DNA of 9,530 nt, from NCBI GenBank assembly GCA_035524895.1, contig DATLFI010000193.1, forward strand, positions 1 to 9,530, read 5' to 3'. Below are positions 5,439-9,530 of the stretch, one piece after another (within the stretch, counting starts at the first letter, position 1; each line of letters opens with the position of its first letter). Position numbers and translations under genes: made by a program. The notes under the pieces are model-generated. The model made no database searches. It was not told the DNA's origin and was given only the letters and a program-made list of their open reading frames with translations. This DNA comes from DATLFI01 sp035524895. Lineage in GTDB: Bacteria; Acidobacteriota; Thermoanaerobaculia; Multivoradales; Multivoraceae.

Positions 5439-7382
5439 ATGGCGAGCCACGCAGAAGGGCAAGAGCCCGTCACCCTGCCCCAGCTCCTGCTGCGCAACGC
5501 CGAGCAGCGACCGCTCGCTGTCGCGTTGCGCGAGAAGGAGTACGGCATCTGGCAGCCGATCACCTGGCGGCAGTACGGCGAACGTGTGCAGGCGTTCGCT
5601 CTCGGGCTGCGCCGCATGGGCCTGCGCGCCGGCGACAAGGTCGCGATCCTCGGTGACAACAGGCCGGAGTGGCTGATCGCGGAGCTCGCCGCGCAGTCGA
5701 TCGGAGCCGTGTCGATGGGCGTCTACCAGGACTCGGTGGCCGAAGAGGTGCGCTACCTCGTCGACTGGGCCGACGCGCGCGTGCTGGTGGTCGAGGACCA
5801 GGAGCAGGTCGACAAAGTGCTCGAGATCCGCGCAGGACTGCCCAAGGTGGAGCGGGTCGTGTACTACGAGCCGCGCGGCCTGCGCAGCTATCGGCACGAG
5901 CTCCTGATGCCGTTCGAGGCAGTCGAGGAGCTGGGCCGCGAGGGCGACGCCGCCGGCAACACGCGCGAGCACGCCGAGGCGGTCGCCGCCACGCGGCTCG
6001 ACGACGTCGCCATCTTCTCCACCACGTCGGGCACGACCGGCAAGCCAAAGCTCGCGATGCTCACCCACCGCAACCTGGTGACGATGGGGCACAGCCTGCA
6101 GCAAGTCGACCCGATGGAGCCGGAAGACGATCTGCTTTCCATGCTGCCGCTGGCCTGGATCGGCGAGCAGATGACCGCGGTGTCGTGCGCGCTCCTGGTC
6201 GGCTTCGCGGTCAACTTCCCGGAGCGGCCCGAGACGGTGCAGGACAACCTGCGCGAGATCGGTCCACAGGTGATGTTCTCGCCGCCACGCATCTGGGAGA
6301 ACCTGGTGTCCCAGGTACAGGTCCGGATCGAGGACTCGACGTGGCTCAAGCGGCGGGTGTTCGAGTGGTCGCTGCGCGCCGGCTTCGAGCTCGCGGACGC
6401 GAGGCGCCACAGCAGGGGACCCTCGCGGTCGCTCCGCGCCAGGCAGCGCCTCGCCGAGTGGCTGTGCTTCCTCTGGCTGCGAGACCAGCTCGGCCTGCGG
6501 CGTCTCCGCTGCGCCTACACCGGCGGCGCTGCTCTGGGCCCCGACGTGTTCCGCTTCTTCCACGCGCTCGGCGTGAACCTCAAGCAGATCTATGGCCAGA
6601 CCGAGGTGTCGGGCATCTCGGTGGTGCAACGCGACGGCGACGTGCAGTACCACACCGTCGGCGTGCCGCTGCCCGGCACCGACCTCCGCATCGCCGACGA
6701 CGGCGAGATCCTCGCCCGAAGCCCGGCCGTGTTCGTGGGCTACTACCGCAACGAGGAGGCCACCGCCGAGGCCCTGCACGACGGCTGGCTCCACTCCGGC
6801 GACGCGGGCTACCTGGAGGAGGACGGCCACCTGGTGGTCGTCGACCGCAAGCAGGACGTGATGACGCTGCACGACGGCACCCGCTTCTCGCCGCAGTTCC
6901 TCGAGAACAAGCTCAAGTTCAGCCAGCACGTGCGGGAGGCGGTGGTGTTTGGCGGCGGCGCGTATCCGTTCGTGAGCGCGCTCGTGACCATCGACTTCGG
7001 AAACGTCGGTAAGTGGGCGGAGAAACGTCAGATCGCCTACACCACGTTCACCGACCTCTCGCAACAGCGCTCGGTCTGCGAGCTGATCGGCGCCCACGTC
7101 GAGCGCATCAACCAGGACCTGCCCGCGGCGGCGCGTATCCAGCGCTTCCTGCTGCTCCACAAAGAGCTCGACGCCGACGACGCCGAGCTCACCCGCACCC
7201 GCAAGGTCAGGCGCCAGGCGATCGCCGGGCGCTACCGCGAGCTGGTCGAAGGGCTCTACGATCCGCAACGCGACAGCGTGGCGATCGAGAACGAGATCAC
7301 CTACCAGGACGGCACCAAGGCGGTGCTGCGGACCGACGTGAGAATCGTTGTTGTGAGCGGACCCCGGCGGAACGACGCATGA
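5439..7382 (+). CDS. AMP-forming long-chain acyl-CoA synthetase (FadD15-like) embedded in a transporter operon
   Basis: This 647-residue ligase should convert a carboxylic acid, ATP and CoA into acyl-CoA, AMP and pyrophosphate through an acyl-adenylate. The ATP/phosphate loop TSGTTGKPK is at 196-204. Other adenylation motifs are YGQTE (385-389), GWLHSGDAGYLEEDGHL (449-465) with ATP-ribose Asp455, and VVDRKQD (467-473). The C-terminal swing domain contains LTRTRKVRR (584-592), in which Lys589 sits where the adenylation lysine is expected. An insertion around 300-350 (WLKRRVFEWSLRAGFELADA) is typical of the long-chain/FadD15 group rather than acetate or short-chain ligases. The tail ITYQDGTKAVLRTDVRI (620-636) is an extension of the kind I associate with Liv-cluster ligases. 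The ATG lies 3 nt after livG, and the stop overlaps an ATG (ATGA at 7379). Sitting between ATPase and permease genes, it probably activates the transported acid. Exact chain length or aromatic preference cannot be read. Confidence 0.92.
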   Translation: MASHAEGQEPVTLPQLLLRNAEQRPLAVALREKEYGIWQPITWRQYGERVQAFALGLRRMGLRAGDKVAILGDNRPEWLIAELAAQSIGAVSMGVYQDSVAEEVRYLVDWADARVLVVEDQEQVDKVLEIRAGLPKVERVVYYEPRGLRSYRHELLMPFEAVEELGREGDAAGNTREHAEAVAATRLDDVAIFSTTSGTTGKPKLAMLTHRNLVTMGHSLQQVDPMEPEDDLLSMLPLAWIGEQMTAVSCALLVGFAVNFPERPETVQDNLREIGPQVMFSPPRIWENLVSQVQVRIEDSTWLKRRVFEWSLRAGFELADARRHSRGPSRSLRARQRLAEWLCFLWLRDQLGLRRLRCAYTGGAALGPDVFRFFHALGVNLKQIYGQTEVSGISVVQRDGDVQYHTVGVPLPGTDLRIADDGEILARSPAVFVGYYRNEEATAEALHDGWLHSGDAGYLEEDGHLVVVDRKQDVMTLHDGTRFSPQFLENKLKFSQHVREAVVFGGGAYPFVSALVTIDFGNVGKWAEKRQIAYTTFTDLSQQRSVCELIGAHVERINQDLPAAARIQRFLLLHKELDADDAELTRTRKVRRQAIAGRYRELVEGLYDPQRDSVAIENEITYQDGTKAVLRTDVRIVVVSGPRRNDA

Positions 7383-7498
7383 CAAAGGCCGTCGCGCAGC
7401 GGGGAGGACTCGGAGGAGATGAAGCGTTGGAGCGTTGGGCGTTGGAGCGTTGGAGCGTTGGCGCGGACAGGGAGCAGCTCGAAGTGCTCGAGGATTAG
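7379..7498 (+). CDS. Doubtful 39-residue ORF between the acyl-CoA synthetase and permease genes
   Basis: The ATG overlaps the ligase stop (ATGA), and the frame stays open to TAG 7496-7498, three bases before the permease start. The product would be polar (starts MTKAVAQRGGLGG, contains ALERWALERWSVGAD, ends QLEVLED), with the ALERW repeat produced by the octamer DNA repeat at 7423-7461. It has no recognised domain. It may be only a coupling device that keeps ribosomes moving through the 119-nt gap to the GAGGA ribosome site of livH, or chance. It is listed because the overlap and full use of the gap are neat. Confidence 0.2.
   Translation: MTKAVAQRGGLGGDEALERWALERWSVGADREQLEVLED
7423..7461 (+). 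repeat. Octanucleotide tandem repeat AGCGTTGG
   Basis: Four exact copies of AGCGTTGG (7423-7430, 7431-7438, 7446-7453, 7454-7461) are interrupted by one 7-base copy GCGTTGG (7439-7445). The unit is not a multiple of three, so gain or loss of a copy would shift any reading frame through it. It lies in the gap between the ligase and livH genes of the operon, about 40 nt before the livH start. Confidence 0.9.
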
Positions 7499-7501
7499 CT
7501 C

Positions 7502-8374
7502 GTGGACGCTTTTCTTCAGCTCACCGTCTCTGGGCTCGCCAACGGCATGGTCTACGCGCTGATCGCCGTGGGCTTCGTCGTCATCTACAAGGCGAGCGAC
7601 GTCATCAACTTCGCACAGGGCGACCTGCTGCTCTTGGGCGCCTACCTCACCTTCACGTTCGTCGCGCTCGCCGACCTGCCGTGGACCGTGGGGGTCGTTG
7701 TCGCGGTGGTGGTCGCTGCAGCGGTCGGCTTGGTGATCGAGCGCCTGGTGCTGCGGCCGCTGATCGGCGAGCCGGTGATCTCGATGATCATGGCCACCAT
7801 CGGCCTGTCGAGCATCCTGCGCGCTCTGGTCTCGGCGATCTGGGGCCCCCGGCCGCGCCGCTTCGAGCCGTTCCTACCCTCGGGTGAGCTGCGCGTCGGC
7901 GGCGCCGTCCTCGGGCTGGATCGGCTCTCGGTGATCGGCATCGCTGCCGTGCTACTGCTCCTGCTGGCGCTCTTCTTTCGCTACACCCGCGAAGGCATCG
8001 CGATGCGCGCCATCGCCGACGACCAGCAGGCGGCGCTCTCGATGGGCATCTCGATCCGCCGCGTGCTCGCGGTGGCCTGGGTCTTCGCCGCCGCCACGGC
8101 GGCGATCGGCGGCGCCATGCTCGCGAGCCTCGTCGGCGTCGGCCCCGATATCGGCCACGTCGGCCTGAGGGTGTTTCCGGTGGTCATCCTCGGCGGCCTC
8201 GACTCGATCGGAGGCGCCGTGGTCGGCGGCGCCATCATCGGCCTGCTCGAGGCCTACACCGCCGGCTACGTCGGCCACGGGCTCAACCTGATCGTGCCGT
8301 TTCTGGTGCTGATCGTGGTGCTGATGGTGAAGCCGTACGGGTTGTTCGGGAAGCCGGTGATCGAACGGGTCTGA
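7502..8374 (+). CDS. livH: Liv-type ABC transporter permease, LivH family
   Basis: This is one of the two membrane subunits forming the import channel of a branched-chain-amino-acid-type (HAAT) ABC transporter; 290 residues, about eight hydrophobic segments. Family features: GMVYALIAVGFVVIYKASDV and NFAQGD (36-41) in the first two helices; ERLVLRPL (80-87); the cytoplasmic ATPase-contact loop TREGIAMRAIADDQQAALSM (162-181); VVILGGLDSIGGAVVGG (227-243); and the C-terminal KPYGLFG. The GTG start at 7502 is supported by a GAGGA ribosome site 7 nt upstream and by the family's usual N-terminus a few residues before helix 1. It is downstream of the acyl-CoA synthetase and 40 nt before livM. Despite the family name, neighbouring genes point to an organic acid substrate. 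Confidence 0.94.
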   Translation: MDAFLQLTVSGLANGMVYALIAVGFVVIYKASDVINFAQGDLLLLGAYLTFTFVALADLPWTVGVVVAVVVAAAVGLVIERLVLRPLIGEPVISMIMATIGLSSILRALVSAIWGPRPRRFEPFLPSGELRVGGAVLGLDRLSVIGIAAVLLLLLALFFRYTREGIAMRAIADDQQAALSMGISIRRVLAVAWVFAAATAAIGGAMLASLVGVGPDIGHVGLRVFPVVILGGLDSIGGAVVGGAIIGLLEAYTAGYVGHGLNLIVPFLVLIVVLMVKPYGLFGKPVIERV

Positions 8375-8414
8375 GGGGCGCAGCCAGCTCCCGGCCTCAT
8401 TACCTCGCTGCACC

Positions 8415-9458
8415 ATGCGCTCCGGTACCTACTTCACCTCGTACCGCGCCGATCTGGCGCTGCGGCGCATGCCTCTCGAGAAGCTGCGGCTGTGGCTGTT
8501 CGCGGCCGTCGTCGTGGCGTTCCCGTTTTTCGCCTCGCCTTACTGGCTCAACCTGGCGAACCAGATCACCATCGCGACGATCGGCGCGATCGGGCTCAAC
8601 ATCCTGGTCGGCTACACCGGGCAGATCTCGTTGGGCCAGGGTGCGTTCCTGGCAGTGGGCGCCTACAGCGCCGGGATCCTCACGGCCCGACTGGGAGTGC
8701 CGTTCTGGCTCGCGATACCGATCGCGGCGCTTCTGACCGCCGCGGTCGGGCTGCTCTTCGGCCTGCCCTCGCTGCGACTCAAGGGTCTATACCTCGCGAT
8801 CGCGACGATCGCGGCGCAGCAGATCGTGGAGTGGGTGATCACCCACTGGACCGCGCTCACCGGCGGCACCGAGGCTCTGGTGGTCCCCTCGCCGGTGCTC
8901 TTCGGCGTGCGGCTCGACCGGGACTTCAACTTCTATTGGGTCGGCGCCGCGAGCGCGGCGCTCACCGCTCTCGTAGCGGCCAACCTCTTCCGCTCGCGCG
9001 TCGGCCGCGCCTTCGTCGCCGTGCGCGACCAGGACATCGCCGCCTCGGCGCTCGGTGTCGACGTCTTCCGCACCAAGTTGCTCGCCTTCGCCGTGTCTTC
9101 CTTCTTCGTCGGCTTCGCCGGGGCGCTGCTCGCGAACTACCGAACCATCGTGACCTGGGAGCGGTTCACCATCGAGACCAGCATCCTCTACCTGGCGATG
9201 ATCATCATCGGCGGTCTCGGCACCATCAACGGTTCGTTCTTCGGCGCCGCACTCCTGGTCCTGCTCCCGGCGCTCATCACCAACGTCGGCCGCAGCCTCC
9301 AGGGCGTGGCACCGCAGGTCGCGCAGCTCCTGCCCTATGCGCAGCAGGCAGTGTTCGGTCTAGTGATCATCTTGTTCCTGGTGCTGGAGCCACAGGGCCT
9401 CGCCAAGCTCTGGCGCAACGTCAAGGACTACTTCCGGCTCTGGCCCTTCGCCTATTGA
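8415..9458 (+). CDS. livM: Liv-type ABC transporter permease, LivM family
   Basis: This is the second membrane subunit of the importer, 347 residues, pairing with LivH. Family signatures are LVGYTGQISLGQGAFLAVGA (64-83), LPSLRLKGLYLAIATIA (117-133), the ATPase-contact loop RVGRAFVAVRDQDIAASALG (195-214), IIIGGLGTINGSFFGAAL (263-280) and a late helix FGLVIILFLVLEPQGL. The N-terminal 25 residues (starting MRSGTYFTSYRADL) are polar, then helix 1. The tail ends RLWPFAY, resembling tails I associate with Liv clusters that carry an acyl-CoA ligase. The ATG at 8415 has no obvious Shine-Dalgarno in the 40-nt gap after livH, so it may rely on coupling. The substrate-binding protein and LivF ATPase are missing from the window and would be expected downstream. 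Confidence 0.94.
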   Translation: MRSGTYFTSYRADLALRRMPLEKLRLWLFAAVVVAFPFFASPYWLNLANQITIATIGAIGLNILVGYTGQISLGQGAFLAVGAYSAGILTARLGVPFWLAIPIAALLTAAVGLLFGLPSLRLKGLYLAIATIAAQQIVEWVITHWTALTGGTEALVVPSPVLFGVRLDRDFNFYWVGAASAALTALVAANLFRSRVGRAFVAVRDQDIAASALGVDVFRTKLLAFAVSSFFVGFAGALLANYRTIVTWERFTIETSILYLAMIIIGGLGTINGSFFGAALLVLLPALITNVGRSLQGVAPQVAQLLPYAQQAVFGLVIILFLVLEPQGLAKLWRNVKDYFRLWPFAY

Positions 9459-9480
9459 CCATGCGCGAAGCGCACCTTGT

Positions 9481-9506
9481 TGCCCTCTCCCGGCAGGGAG
9501 AGGGCA
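9481..9506. repeat. Perfect 11-bp hairpin after livM (REP-like, possible terminator)
   Basis: TGCCCTCTCCC, a GGCA loop, then GGGAGAGGGCA form a perfect 11-bp stem starting 23 nt after the livM stop. No T-run follows on either strand, so a classical intrinsic terminator is not supported. CCCTCTCCC...GGGAGAGGG hairpins occur as dispersed intergenic repeats in various GC-rich proteobacterial genomes (recalled, not checked). The hairpin is flanked by two copies of GCGAAGCGC (9465-9473 and 9513-9521), and the window ends soon after. It may protect the 3' end of the operon mRNA or mark a repeat element. Confidence 0.6.
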
Positions 9507-9530
9507 GCGCGAGCGAAGCGCGCGCGGGTG

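Noticed and set aside
4362..7385. A 1007-codon open frame on the minus strand
   Set aside because: It lies antisense to livG and the acyl-CoA synthetase, which have full domain signatures. Its translation is rich in His, Arg, Glu and Ala with no domain pattern, as expected from GC-biased codon use.
7419..7562. Alternative small ORF MKRWSVGRWSVG... starting at ATG 7419
   Set aside because: It runs far into livH in another frame, its purine-rich site abuts the ATG too closely, and its sequence is just the octamer repeat read in another phase.
1..9530. CRISPR array, tRNA, rRNA, transposase or phage genes
   Set aside because: Scanning by eye found no regularly spaced repeats of CRISPR size, no cloverleaf-like sequence, no rRNA segments and no transposase or integrase motifs.

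Overview
The window is GC-rich bacterial chromosome (roughly two thirds G+C by eye, with long antisense shadow ORFs typical of strong third-position GC bias). It holds ordinary metabolic genes, with no phage, plasmid or transposase genes. The gene families (a five-helix succinate dehydrogenase anchor of the mycobacterial Sdh1 kind, a cyanophycin-synthetase-like Mur ligase, and a Liv-type ABC transporter with an embedded acyl-CoA ligase) would suit a Myxococcota/Desulfobacterota/Binatota-like, acidobacterial or actinobacterial genome. The sequence alone does not settle the taxon.

Layout. Left (1-2442, minus strand, read right to left): a DMT/EamA permease; a short gap with a good sigma70-like promoter; then a tightly coupled succinate dehydrogenase/fumarate reductase operon, membrane anchor followed by flavoprotein. 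The flavoprotein runs off the left edge, and the iron-sulfur subunit is expected just beyond it. Centre (2443-4285): a short divergent promoter region with a perfect 5-bp inverted repeat, then a forward Mur-ligase-domain protein related to cyanophycin synthetase but without its ATP-grasp half. Its stop codon lies inside the -35 box of a promoter whose predicted start site is the ATG of a decayed PIN-domain (VapC-like) gene at 4316-4584. Right (4581-9458, plus strand): a Liv-type ABC transporter operon, livG-like ATPase, long-chain acyl-CoA synthetase, a doubtful 39-codon ORF over an octamer tandem repeat, livH-like permease, livM-like permease. The window ends in a perfect 11-bp hairpin repeat.

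How the genes work together. The dehydrogenase couples succinate/fumarate chemistry to membrane quinone. Placing an AMP-forming acyl-CoA ligase between the ATPase and permease genes of a Liv-type importer suggests that the imported substrate is a carboxylic acid made into a CoA thioester on entry, rather than a branched-chain amino acid. The periplasmic binding protein and the LivF ATPase are not in the window; if present they probably lie to the right.

No clearly new multi-gene system is visible. The points most worth a second look are the candidate Cys/His metal site in the Sdh anchor, the stand-alone cyanophycin-synthetase-like Mur ligase, the PIN relic with its intact promoter, and the octamer repeat inside the transporter operon.
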